From: Porodaedalea pini
Lineage: Eukaryota > Basidiomycota > Agaricomycetes > Hymenochaetales > Hymenochaetaceae
Length of the DNA stretch: 64,000 nt
Reading direction: 5' to 3'
NCBI GenBank assembly: GCA_002794775.1
Contig: NBAY01000018.1
Location: 124,001 to 188,000 of the forward strand
A program made the translations under genes and the position numbers. The notes beneath the pieces are model-generated. The model had not been told where the DNA came from. It saw nothing but the letters and a program-made list of their open reading frames with translations, and ran no database searches. Shown in pieces: positions 11,048-22,176 of the stretch (position 1 is the first letter of the stretch; each line of letters opens with the position of its first letter).

Positions 11048-14000
11048 ATGACAAGCACAAGCACCGCGCCATACGAGTCCGAGGCAGAAGCACTCGCTCG
11101 CTCAATCGAGGCGGAAGTCAAGCCGCTCTGGGCACCGTCCGACCCGACGCGTACGCCGACTCACGCTTTACTCAGGACGCTCAACGCAAAGTACGCGCCT
11201 ACCCCGCCGCTCGCGACGTATGAGGACCTCTGGCGCTTCTCTGTGACGCGGCAGGCGGACTTCTGGGGCACGGTCTGGGACGTCGTCGGTGTTATAGGCG
11301 AGAGAGGCGAGCATGTTGTGGACGAGGTGTCCTCGCCTGCGGATAATCCGGATTGGTTTGCGGGTGCGGAGACGAAGGTGAATTGGGCGGAGAATATGTG
11401 CAGGTGGAGAGAAGGCGAGGAGGGCCAGCGGGTCGCCCTCGTGCAAGTTGGTGCGGTTTCTTATACTTATTTCTGAGCATTGGATGGCACGAAATAATTC
11501 ATATCTTTCTTTCATCTCGCAGTTGAACCTCTTCTCGGAGAACAACTCGACCATGCAAGCTTGAAACGCGTAACTTATGCAGAGCTGTACGCGCTCGTCG
11601 CTGACCTCGTCTCTGCTTTGATCGACCTTGGACTGCAACCCGGCGACCGTGTCGGCTCATATTGCTCCAACTGCATCGTATGCCTTTCTCCCAGCATTGA
11701 AGCTGAAGCTGCACTTGGTTAACAGATCACTAGGAAAACGTTGCTGCTTGTCTGGCGACTTCTGCGATCGGTATGAACCTGGGCGATTCCCCGATTCAAG
11801 ACTCAGCAATTTATTTCTCAAAATTTCTATCGTAGGCTGTATCTGGGTCAGCGCTGCTGCTGATTTCGGACCGGAAGGTGTACTAGAAAGGTATATGCAC
11901 ATCACTGAGAAAGTGCGCAACGTAAGTCGCTTAACAACGAAACAGGTTCGAGCAAGTCAAGCCGAAAGTCGTGTTCAGTGTGAACGCCGTTGTGTACGTC
12001 TGTCGAAGCCTGTCGTAGCTCTGCTTAGTCGTCATCTAAAATTCGGACAGATATAATGGCAAAGTTCATCCGCATATATCCAAGTTGTCGGCCCTCCTCG
12101 ATGGTATGACTTCCGCCTCATGCAGTCCTCAGAAGGTCGTGATCGTCGACGCGCTTGCTGTTCCGTCGAAGGGATGGGCCGACAATTGGGAACATTGGGA
12201 CGATTTTGTCAGCGGGGGAAGAGCGAAGAAGCTTGGAAGGGACGGGAACGGGGTAATTCTGTGGAAGAGAATGGGGTTCAATTGGCCCCTCTGGATCTTG
12301 TTCAGCTCTGGGACGACTGGTGAGTGGGAATGTCTTAAGACATCAACTTATCTTAAGCTACATACTTATCATGATTTAAAATATAGGAAGGCCGAAGTAA
12401 GTGCAACTTCCTGTGCACTGATACGAAATACAGTATCTCCTAATGACGAACAAGGCCTATCGTTCATCGTGCCGGAGGCATGCTCCTACAATCGCTCAAG
12501 GAGTTCGTTATCTGTTCTGACCTGCGGTCAGAAGATGTATTCTTCTATTACACCACGACGTCAGTAGGATTCCGGTTTATCCTCCTTCTCGACTCTGACG
12601 AATTGTTTTAACTTCTGGCTGCATTATATTTATTCTATCTTACGAAATTTTTTGACAATGGTTGCTCGCGCTTGCCGTAAACCCGTTGAAACGCCAGAGG
12701 GTGGATGATGTGGAATTTCTTGGTATCAGGTTTAGCCTGCGGCTGTACGCTCGTGCTGTATGACGGCAGTCCGCTCCGTGAACCGTCCTTTCTGTGGAGT
12801 CTTGTCGATGAACTGGGCATCACAATCTTTGGGACGAGTGCAAAGTACATTGACCAGTTGTCTGTGAGTTCTTCCAAATTTGCTACATTAAGCAGCTTAA
12901 TTTCATTTGTTATAATGTTCTTCTACGAACCCAGAAAGTATACAAGCCTAGAGAGCACCACAAGTTGACTACACTGAGGCATATCTACTCGACTGGGTCT
13001 CCTCTCGCTGCAACGTCCTACGATTACGTCTACAAACACATTCATCCCAACGTGCTGCTAGGATCGATCACGGGTATGTCTTTCTCGCACAGCAATTTTG
13101 AATATTGTCGTCTGACTTCAGCGCTGCGCTCCTTGACTCGGTGACATGCTGTGATAAGGTGGGACGGACATATGTTCCCTTTTCGCAGGCATGAACACCG
13201 CTCTGCCCGTATACCGGGGTGAAATCCAGTGCCGTATGCTCGGCATGACTATCGAGACATTCGGTCCGGACGGCTCAGTGTGCCGTCCGGGCCAGACTGG
13301 CGAGCTCGTGTGCGTTCGCCCCTTTCCGTGCCAGCCTGCAGGATTTTGGCCACTGTCGGGCTTTCCTGACACTGATGCCTTTTCCGTCGCGGCTGCGGAG
13401 GCTAGGCACCAAACTGCTTACTTTTCGGAATACAAGAATGTGTGGTGTACGTGTTTTGACTCGAACAATTTTCCTAACCCTGGGGTCCTGTTCTTCCTTC
13501 TTTTCTCTGGAATGAGCGCAGATAATAGGAACGCTTGCTGCTGTTGATTAACTTCGTTCATTCCGGAAGAAAGCATCCGTCTCTTTGTGAGATTAAGACT
13601 GACTTACGTGTTGTTTATTTTATTTTACCAGATCATGGCGACCATGTTTTAATCACACCTTCTCGACGGGGAAATGGAGGCGGGCTAATCATGCTCGGTC
13701 GCAGCGACGGCGTGTTGTGCGTGCTCTCGCTAATCCTTTATCTGCTTAATGACCTCATTCTTCAACTCATTGCATCCCTTCTCGCGTTGTTCAGAAATCC
13801 AGGGGGTGTCCGCTTCGGCTCTGCGGAGATCTACGATGTGCTTGACATGTGCTTCAAACCGGGACCCACAACTCCGCCAGAGCACGTTGTGGTCGACTGC
13901 CTTGCCGTAGGGCAGACTATCGGCGGCGGAGTGGACGAGCGCGTGATTCTATTTATTAAACTACATGAGGAACATACGTGCACGCCCGAACTGGAGAAGC

Positions 14001-14461
14001 GCATCAAGGCCGAAATACGAACTCGAAGAACCGCACGCCATGTGCCCGAGCGGGTGAGCTGTGCTATTAATTCACCCCTCTTCTTTTGCCCACTTCTCTG
14101 CCTTTCTCGAGCACACTCCATTTATATTCTCTATTCTCGAATCACGGAAGCAAAAGCTAACAACTCAATTCGACATAGATCCTACAAGTGACCGACATTC
14201 CGTACACGCTGAATGGGAAACGCGTCGAGGTGCCCGTGAAGAAGGTGCGTCTGCTCATTGGTCTCTTAACTAAGTTTGCGGGTTTGGCTTCGCGGCGCGT
14301 AAACGACGTGTATCTGACCAAACGGCATCTTTACCACCCCCGTCGCGCTGTAGATAATCAACGGTGCTCCGATCACGGTTAATCTTGCGACCTTAAAGAA
14401 CCCGGAATGCCTAACCGAGTTTGCCACGCTCGGAAGTGTGCTGCGTGCCGAGCAGAGCTGA
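11048..14461 (+). CDS. Acetoacetyl-CoA synthetase (AACS-type adenylating enzyme)
   Basis: This enzyme activates acetoacetate to acetoacetyl-CoA using ATP and CoA in the cytosol, feeding ketone carbon into sterol and lipid synthesis. The gene has ten or more exons. The N-terminal AACS/ACS cap is ALLRTLNAKYAPTPPLATYE, DLWRFSVTRQADFW and VNWAENMCRW. The ANL-superfamily motifs follow: ILFSSGTTGRPKAIVHRAGG (P-loop, split by an intron), GWMMWNFLVSGLACGCTLVL, HIYSTGSPLAATSYDYVYKH, GSITGGTD, GEIQCRMLGM, DHGD, the hinge region GGLIMLGRSDGVL and NPGGVRFGSAEIYDVL, and the C-terminal catalytic Lys region YTLNGKRVEVPVKKIINGAP. The cap plus this hinge spacing favours AACS over acetyl-CoA synthetase. It is transcribed away from the unrecognised gene at 9.1-10.1 kb. 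Confidence 0.92.
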
Positions 14462-15033
14462 GTTACGAGTATATATCTAGGTAGAATGGTCAATGCTAAG
14501 TACAAGTGGAATGCATCCGGTCTATGAATACTATCAAGCTTTCTGTAATATCACCCTATCACTGAAGTTTTCCATGTTTCACGCATAACATTGCCTATTT
14601 CGGATGTTCGGGGTTGCTCTGGGAGAAGTCTGGAGCGGGTGACTAAGCGACACGAGGCAATGGACGGCTGTGCCAGTCGTTCTCTTCGTCTTCGTCGAAG
14701 CGTGCTCAAGAGCAAATTGCATGCCTCGAGGCCGCAGCAGTCTCTCAGGCAATCGCCTTGCCCGCCAGGTTATATCGGATCTTTGTTCTCGCACAATCAA
14801 AATGTACAAAAGCCTCCCTGCCCGCACGCCCCGCAGAGCTCGTGGTTCTGCACCCCCCTCTTCCCAGCCGCCTCCTCTCATTCTCCTGCCGCCCGTCCGC
14901 CCGCCGTCTGCCTCGCCTCTTCCTCACCACTTTCATCCCACCCTCATCAGTTCCCTGGATAAGAGGGTCGGAGGCAGCGAACTGAGCGTCTCTGTCTTTA
15001 TTCTTGCTCTTCTCGGGCGCTTGCTCTCCTGCG
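14462..15033. other. Intergenic, tandem genes
   Basis: This 572-base spacer holds the 3' end of the AACS gene and the upstream region of the first small membrane-protein gene. It has C/T-rich stretches. No RNA gene or repeat was noticed. Confidence 0.45.
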
Positions 15034-16263
15034 ATGCCTTCTCCAAACATCAATATTTTTGGTAGCGGCTCACGCGTAAGAAGACTGTCCACGTCTTCCA
15101 GCTTGGCGCCGAAGAAGTCATGTATGCCGTCGCTCTTTAATTCGATTCGGCTGGGTGTCTACAGTGAGTAGATGTCGTACATGCGCTGCGCTGCTTTACG
15201 TCTTTTCTGACTGTCTTTCATCGCTAGTTGGAATACTGGTCTGCACGGTTATCTGTCTGGCGATTGCGGTCCATTTCGAGGGGATTCTGGTTGCTTCCGA
15301 CTTGAGTGCGTATATATTACGCGTGACAACCGGAAGCAAAACGTTTCTAACTTGGTATCAGCTCATTTCGTGCCCTTCGCAATATTTGTGTCGGCTGCAA
15401 GTCTCCTGGTCATCCTTTCTCTGTAAGTCTCAACCCATTCTATGGCTTGGGTTGCACTTAGTGTCTCTGTGATCGAACCCGTAGTCTTGTATCAACGTTC
15501 TTCAAGCAAAGAAGTCCGATCTCGACGCGGATAGAGCTTGCTTGTCTAGGATTGCTCGCTGTCCTCTGGCTCGCTCTCGGCAGCTTTCTTGCGGCGTCTG
15601 CCTCAGCGGAAGCCGACGTGGAATGCTTTTCTTCCGACTCGACTCTCGAGGACCCTGTGGAACTCCCCGGATGTGAGTGATCTTCAAACGAAGTCTTGTG
15701 CTCCGGGAACTGAAACCCTCCTTTAGTCACGACGGATATATTTCATGCGCAATATCGGGTGCTAGAAGCGTTTTCAATATTTAATCTTATTTTAGGTGTG
15801 CAGATCGTCCGAGCGCCAGCTCACACTGCATTATGCTGATGATCTCTCACCCTCTCCAGTTTGGGGATTCCTACTATTTTTATTGTTCCTGGCGCTCCGC
15901 CAGCACCAGAAAGGGTACAAGAAAGTCTGGCTCTACCCAGTCCCTGTCTACCCATGGTTCAGCAACGGGTCCGGGTCCGGCCCGTACATGCACAACGCAC
16001 GCAACAAGACCCTTCCGGCGCCGGTGACTGCAATGGCCAGTCGCCGCAGGGGCAGCGCACGAAAGCCGGCTACCAAGCAAGCCGCGGCGGCGGAGATTAC
16101 GAAGTCCAAGATGGCCGAGTACCGAAAGTCGGCGTTCTGGGTGTGGGTGGAGCGGCCCCGGGAGGTGCCCGCCGCACACACCCGCGACCGCGACCGCGAG
16201 CGGAGGAAGGGCGAGCCCTCGAGTTCCAGGCGAACACACACGACACATCCTCCGCGCAAATGA
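15034..16263 (+). CDS. Small tetraspan (MARVEL-like) membrane protein, copy 1
   Basis: The start at 15034 gives MPSPNINIFGSGSRVRRLST. Five introns then join four predicted membrane segments: VGILVCTVICLAIAVHF-type TM1, HFVPFAIFVSAASLLVILSL (TM2), LACLGLLAVLWLALGSFLAA (TM3) followed by a Cys-containing loop (DVECFSSDSTLEDPVELPG), and TM4 VWGFLLFLLFLAL. A RQHQKGYKKVWLYPV segment and a basic C-terminal tail follow. The layout (four TMs, an extracellular loop between TM3 and TM4, a cytosolic tail) matches MARVEL-type proteins of fungal membrane compartments; this assignment is by topology, not by a diagnostic motif. The tail is open in two frames and I chose the one continuous with TM4. It is followed by two further small membrane-protein genes on the same strand. 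Confidence 0.7.
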
Positions 16264-16718
16264 ACGAACCTCACAAAAATGAAATCTCGTTTTGGGTTTT
16301 ATGATGATTTATATGGGAACAATGTGATACGACTATAACGGATTATTGGCAGCTTTACTTAGAAATGAACGGAATGAAAATGTATTTTTTCTTTTTGCGC
16401 GTGTACTAGTACTGTACTTCGGCCGAAAGGAGACACGAGGTGGTGTGACTGTAACTTGTAGGAGCAAAGTTCGATCGGAATCGGGCCTTCCGATCACAAA
16501 CGGAAGCTTAGCTGACTAAGCTTGATTGAGTAGACCTTGCGGTTGACGTCATGTGATCACTGTTCAAAAAACGCGTCTTGATTGACGCGACCCCGTTCAG
16601 CTAAGCAGGCAGCTATCTGCCGACGCCTCACCTCTTCCTCACGCACCACGACGTACTCCTACACATATCTTGACGACTGACGACTGACGGACCACTTCAC
16701 GATTTACGATTATCGCCA
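16264..16718. other. Intergenic, tandem genes
   Basis: This 455-base spacer separates the first and second small membrane-protein genes. It is AT-richer than the exons. I see no repeat or RNA gene in it. Confidence 0.45.
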
Positions 16719-17789
16719 ATGGTAGGACTACGGATCCACCGCTTTTTTGCACTCGGTGCGCCATCACCTTGGTCCTCTCGCAACCGTTTAACCTCTGTTC
16801 TGCAGGCGCGGTCTTTATCGCATCATGCGTCGTTCTCGGCCTCACCGCTAACTTCGCCAGTCTCTTTCTTCCGCACATTCATCGTAAGTCATTTCACGCT
16901 TAGTTGCTCCGACCTTTTCTGCTCACAAATTGCGTTAGGTCCGTATACGATTTTTGCGATCGTTGTCCCGGCCGTGACTATACTTGTCATTATCTTCATG
17001 TGTGTACATCTTGCGCAGTTCCTTTATGCTCAGGTCTAATGCTAGGCATGTCTGAAGTGCCCAACGATCTACGCTTTTGTACGATGCGGTGATTTTGTTC
17101 GTGCTGGATGTCCTCTGGCTATGTGAGTTCGCGTTCGCTCAGCGTACAACTACAGCATCTAATGCTTCACCTCCTCTATCTAGCTTTGGCGGCCTGGTCG
17201 GCGTGAGTGCAGCCCTTAAAGCCAACATGTTATCTGGCACTTATTCGATGCCTTCCAGCGATGTTATTGGGCACGTTGAATGCTTCTCGCTCAGCGGGAC
17301 ACAACAGACGAAGGCGGGGACAAGTAAGTAGATTGGATATACCTGTCGATCTTTGGTCTGATCAATATGCAGTGCCTGCACAGACGTACTGTTATGAAAT
17401 GAAGTCCATCATGGCCTTTTCATGGTTCAACTTTGGCGTTCGTGCGTTCGCCTCTCCTACCTACCTATCTCTCTCTCTCTTGCTCACAGACCGATCCAGT
17501 CCTCATCTTTTTCCTCTTGATCCTCAATCTCGCCAACTCGCTTACGGCTATGGGAAACCGTGGTGCGTGGTACGAGGATACAGCGATCCTGCCTGGTTTC
17601 GGACAGGTAGGCGGTGGATACGGATATGGGGGCTACGGATACGGAGGACAGCAGCCCGCGATGTTCGCTGGGAACGGTCAGATGCCGTACGTCATTCAGC
17701 AAGCGCCGGGGCACTCCGTCGTCATCCAGCCCAACCCAGGAGGAGTCCCGACAGTCTCACAAGTGCCGGGCGCCATCACCTCTGCTTAA
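16719..17789 (+). CDS. Small tetraspan (MARVEL-like) membrane protein, copy 2
   Basis: The start MVGLRIHRFFALG splices after a short first exon (donor near 16756) into GAVFIASCVVLGLTANFASL (TM1), FLPHIHRP, YTIFAIVVPAVTILVIIF (TM2), STLLYDAVILFVLDVLWL with LAAWSA (TM3), a loop with DVIGHVECFSLSGTQQTKAG and YCYEMKSIMAFSWFNFG, and VLIFFLLILNLANSLTAM (TM4). The tail is Gly/Tyr-rich, GGGYGYGGYGYGG, then Gln/Pro-rich. The paired loop cysteines and QRSTLLYD before TM3 fit basidiomycete MARVEL-domain proteins. Copies 1 and 2 share this layout but little sequence, so any duplication is old. Splice choices at the TM2-TM3 and TM3-loop junctions are my best reading. Confidence 0.68.
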
Positions 17790-18609
17790 ATGACGAAATC
17801 AATAGAGGGAAGAATGCCATTGGAACGAGCGAGCGAACGAAAATACCAGAGCGGATTTCGGAACAGATGGATTCGTGGAAGACCCTTGCTTCTCCAGGAT
17901 GCTATTCCGGAATAACTTATCAAAGCAGACTCTCATACACGCTACCCCACTTACATATGGCTTGTTTTTTTTTCTCACTGACTACATATACTCTTATTTA
18001 ACGTACGATATGGTCCAGCGTACTTAGCTCTGAATCTGAATCCCAGCCTTGAATGGCAACGCACGCGGACTGCCTATTTTGTTCCTGCTTTCTCAAGAAA
18101 CACGCTTCTAACACGTTCAAGTCCTGATCTGATCGGCCGCGCACAATACAAAATACAACGCGCTCTTCACGTACGATCATCGCCTGACTGCCAGAGCCTC
18201 GTGTGCGCAGCGTTGTCGATGCATGATAAAGCGCTTTAGAATCCTAGCCAGACCAAACCCGCACACCCTTTGTTCGAACCAAACGCACACATAGGTATAC
18301 GAATACAAGTTCATTTACAGCGACCCCAGAATCGCTGCAATCGATACATCTTGCTCTCATTTTCCCTGGTCCCCCCCACCCCTCTTCTTCGAATCCCCAT
18401 CGATAGCGTCGTATTATGCCGCTGTTCCGAGGACACGCGCTGCGCTCGATCGTAATCGGTGAATGCTCCTGAAACTCTTTCTTGAAAAGATATGGATTCT
18501 GAATGCATGCGTTCTTTTTTCTTTCTTTCTTTTCTCGACGCGCCTTGCCCGTCGATTTCGCGATGTAGCTGGGCTGCTGGTCCTGACGGCGCACCACCTA
18601 ATCAAGAGG
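17790..18609. other. Intergenic region
   Basis: About 820 bases with no plus-strand gene. A 117-codon minus-strand frame (18244-18597) contains a Lys/Arg-rich stretch but has no start context, splice structure or recognisable family, so it is not called. Confidence 0.4.
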
Positions 18610-19233
18610 ATGCCTGAATCAATGCGTGAGCAGAAAAATTGATGCTAGTCAGAATGTCCAGTAACGAGTCCTTGCCCTTGCAGATGCGTTTACGCTAACA
18701 CAGACGTCCATTGCGATCATTGCGATAGCCACAGTGATGCTTTTGTGAGTTCAAGCGATAGGTTAAGCAACAAGTGAGACAAGGCTCGTAGTGAATGGTG
18801 GAAACCTAGGGTTGTCACACACCATCGCCGACAAGGACGAGTGCTGACCCAGACACAGGAGGAGATGCTCCTTCTGGGTGGTTTCGCGCTCTTCTCTCTG
18901 TGTACGGGACTTTACCTAGCTTTCGAGGTGTCCTAAGATTGATTGAACATAATCACAGCTGCGTTCGTCGCATACCGCGCTTTCGGCCAGCGAGAGGGTG
19001 TCAATGCGCTGCAAGGTGCGTTTACGCCGCAGCAGCCGGGAAGGGAGCCCTCGCGGACAAACGGCGACAACGGACTGGGATTCGGCCATAGAGGCCTCGA
19101 GCCGCAGAGGCCGCAGAGGCCGCCGCAGCGCGTCGGTGTCCAGACGGAGCGGCCGGGAAGCTTCGAGAACGCGGGCTGGACGTGTCCGGGCGACGCGGTG
19201 CGGTGCGTTGTGGAAGAGTGGACGTATTATTAG
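18610..19233 (+). CDS. Small two-segment membrane protein
   Basis: The first exon ends MPESM with a GTGAGC donor. The next exon gives HAFTLTQTSIAIIAIATVML (TM1), then VTHHRRQGRVLTQTQEEML and LLLGGFALFSLSAFVAYRAF (TM2). A ~90-residue polar tail follows, with a QRPQRPPQRVGVQTE segment and a Cys-containing end. I do not recognise the family. It shares the neighbourhood, strand and small size of the two tetraspan genes upstream but shows only two hydrophobic segments, so common descent is doubtful. An extra 5' exon is possible. Confidence 0.55.
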
Positions 19234-19562
19234 ATATTGCCGGGATTGCGGATGGCCGGTTGAGGACAGGGATAATATTTAGGACGGACACAGAGCCTTC
19301 GAGATGGGTTTGTAATATTAATAGTGTTGTTTTATTGCATGTTCCATAACACGTAGGACGAGCGATGAGTAGTTCTCAGAGTAATGTCGGTCAATATGAG
19401 CTGTTACTTACGAGTCCGGCAGAAGCCGGCTTGATCTGCGCACCGTGACCAGAGTGGTACTTAGCCTCCGAACACTGCGCCTCCTTTCTTCAATCTCCCC
19501 TCCTCATCCCCGCTTTCCTCACTTACTCTTGCCATCTCATCTCACAGCTAGCACTCGCCGCC
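19234..19562. other. Intergenic, UBE2H promoter region
   Basis: This 329-base spacer ends with CT-rich sequence and a GCCGCCATG start context for the E2 gene. Nothing else was noticed. Confidence 0.45.
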
Positions 19563-20489
19563 ATGATAAGTATCTCTGTGTTACGCGACGTTAAGGATCC
19601 TGTGGCTCATCCGTCATCGCCGTCTCTACAGCTCTCCCGGCAAGCGTCGCATTGAGACGGATGTTATGAAGATGTGAGACCTTCCTTTCATGCTGTGCTT
19701 GTATGCTGTGTGGCGACGCGCGTCTCTGACTCTGGCTATGCTTTGCACAGGCTCATGTCTGATTACGAGGTGACGCTCGTGAACGACAATATTCAGGAGT
19801 TCTATGTTCGCTTTCATGGTCCGGAAGAGAGTGCGTACTTTCTATCGCTATGCCCTTTTGACGTATGCGATGTTAATTGGACTGGATCTGGCAGCTCCTT
19901 TTGCTGGAGGAGTCTGGAAGATCCACGTTGAACTTCCCGATCAATATCCTTACAAATCTCCCTCTATTGGCTTTATGAACAAGATATTCCATCCGAACAT
20001 TGACGAGCTGTGTGTCCCACTTTTCATTCTTGATCTGATGGAGTAGCTGAACTATTACACTAGTAGTGGCTCCGTGTGTCTCGACGTGATCAATCAGACA
20101 TGGTCACCAATGTTCGGTGTGTTATGCGCAAGCATACTACTGCGTGCCTGAGCCACTGCTAATGCCCTGTTCAGATATGATCAACATCTTCGAGGTCTTC
20201 CTCCCGCAGCTCCTGAGATATCCAAACCCCAATGACCCGCTAAATGGAGATGCGGCTGCCCTCCTTATGCGTCACCCCAAGGATTATGATGCGAAGGTTA
20301 AAGGTGGGCAGTTCTTTCCGCTTTTGCTGTAGTGCGACTCATGGATTCAATATGTGGCTAGACTATGTGCAACGCTATGCAACGAAGGAGGCTGCCGATG
20401 CGGCCGATGGCAAGGGCACTACTGAGGAAGAGGACGAAGATGCGGAGATGAGTGATATTGGCAGCTTCAGCGACCCCGACGAGGAGTGA
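19563..20489 (+). CDS. UBC8: Ubiquitin-conjugating enzyme E2, UBE2H/UBC8 type
   Basis: UBE2H/Ubc8 takes ubiquitin from E1 and works with the GID/CTLH ligase that degrades gluconeogenic enzymes in yeast. Exons give [79 protein letters not shown], the active-site block [17 protein letters not shown] (catalytic Cys in SVCLD), [39 protein letters not shown], and the acidic tail [11 protein letters not shown] usual for this subfamily. Most exons are clear. The first is not: family members begin MSSP with an intron after codon 1-2, but here the sequence after ATG lacks a usable donor in the right phase. The gene converges on THOC5. Confidence 0.88.
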
Positions 20490-20918
20490 AGCGTATGCCG
20501 TCGATCGATTACTCGTCGCACCCGACTCTTGAATCGGACCACCGCACTTGTACATCTTATACCATCTTCCTTCCCTCTCCTTGTGTCATCATCCGCCTCA
20601 ATCCATTCACCTGGCTCTTGTGTATCACACCTTTTTTTTATCCCTGTTGCTTTCCTTCGTGCACCTCTGGTTTGCATCGTGTTTCCGAACTGGTTTGTAT
20701 TATCGCCCATCATCTGCATTGTCTAATAAATCCCCTGTTATCTATTGTATGCGCGCATAAACACCCTCCTCTTTCGTAGATCATGGCGTGCTATTAGGCA
20801 TGCACGTTATTCCACTATATGCCTGGCCGGGTGGTGGAGGTCCGGATTGATAACTGGACAAAATGCAGTCGGTGTTCGATACGAAGTCGGGTCTGTTCTT
20901 CGTATGTTGTCCGGAGGA
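20490..20918. other. Convergent intergenic region, 3' UTRs
   Basis: This lies between the stops of the UBE2H gene and the THOC5-like gene. It is T-rich on the plus strand, consistent with 3' UTRs. An AATAAA-like ATAAA is present near 20725. Confidence 0.45.
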
Positions 20919-21786
20919 TCATGCTGATTCAGGAATTGACTTGACCATCTCGTCGACCTTTTTCTGAATGTCCGACGCAGTCTGTATTAAAAAAAGTCAG
21001 ATCAAAGAGTAATTTGAGACGCAGAGTCTTTAAACTCACCTTCATCAACAGGTCAACTTGCGATTTTACATTATCCATGGTTGTGCTCTTCGCTTTGCTT
21101 TGCTTGAGCAGCTCATCCTTCTGTTGCGTCAACTCTTTTCGTTTCTGGTCCAGTCTATGAAGCAAGCTATTGTTGAGCTACATATTTAATTCGACACGCG
21201 TTATACGCATACCTTTGTCTTTCTGCGAGCTCGAAGCTGAGTCGATTTAACATGAGCTGGTGCTCGTTCTCCCTGACCTCTTCGGTACGCGCGTCTTCGG
21301 GGGCAAGATCAAAGAACTCCTCAACAGAGTGAAGCGATACGTCTTGGTAGATAGACCTTATTGATATTATGCACACGAGTGAGTCTCGAGGGGGGGTCAA
21401 AGAAAAAGTCGCGTAAAAGCCCCAAGCGCGCACTCACGCAAACTGCCTGCACTTCTCGATCTCCCGCTCGAGATGCCTCTTCTCATACTGCAGGTTCTGC
21501 AGCCCGAGATGCGTGTGGTCCATCTCCGTGCGCGCATCGCCCGTCGCCTGCTTGTGCACGCGGCCGCGGCGTTCGCAGCGCGGTTGAGCGCCTTGAGGCG
21601 CGCGAAGAGCGCCGCGGCGCGCACTTGGATGGCGGTTGGATCGGCGTTGAGGTTGGACGAGCCGACGAGCGTGTGCAGGTGCTCTATCACGCCGTCGGGA
21701 AGGGGTGGTAGTGGTAGCTCATTTGGGCTGCCGAGAACGGTGCCGTTGCCGCTGGACGGCGACTCGAATTTGAGAGCTACGGTCAT
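20919..21786 (-). CDS. THO complex subunit 5-like protein (THOC5)
   Basis: THOC5 is part of the THO/TREX complex that couples transcription to mRNA packaging and nuclear export. The exons read MTVALKFESPSSGNG with a Pro/Leu linker, then helical AAALFARLKALNRAANAAA. The THOC5 signature block follows: NLQYEKRHLEREIEKCRQFA, SIYQDVSLHSVEEFFDLAPE, NEHQLMLNRLSFELAERQR, then LDQKRKELTQQKDELLKQSK and a closing coiled coil DIQKKVDEMVKSIPES. Splices are in phase. At roughly 210-220 residues it corresponds to the N-terminal coiled-coil part of animal THOC5, as in many fungal homologues. The start is the ATG at 21786. Confidence 0.85.
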
Positions 21787-22176
21787 GGCGAGTAGGAGAG
21801 TTCAGTGGATGGCCTATTTCGACACGTCGATCATTTCGATCATAAGAATGGCCCGGCCGAGCCGCGACTTCCCCGACTTGTCAGTGTCACGCCGGCAAAG
21901 TGTTAGCCTGAGCTGAGAGATTATCTTAAAACTCTAGCGGTATATACTGGCTTGTGAGTCTCAATATTAACACAAGAAACTCTCTTTCGTTGTAACCAAA
22001 GGGCGCCTACAAAGCATGAAATTTCGTTTTCGTTTATATCGCACATACAATCATCTTGTACGAAGTAGTATGAAAATCCCACAGAATTCAGATACACAAT
22101 CATCATATAAGTTACAATATATAGAAGGAGCACAATATTAATGCGTTTATACAATGCCATCGAAAGTAGGTCGGAA
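21787..22176. other. Intergenic: THOC5 promoter, LEC1 3' region
   Basis: This 390-base AT-rich spacer separates two minus-strand genes. I see no RNA gene or repeat. Confidence 0.45.

Noticed and set aside
11048..14461. Acetyl-CoA synthetase instead of acetoacetyl-CoA synthetase
   Set aside because: The N-terminal cap and the GGLIMLGRSDGVLNPGGVRFGS-type hinge region, with YTLNGKRVEVPVKK at the end, fit the AACS branch better.
18244..18597. Minus-strand 117-codon frame with a Lys/Arg-rich segment
   Set aside because: No convincing start context, splice structure or family resemblance; composition fits noncoding sequence between genes.
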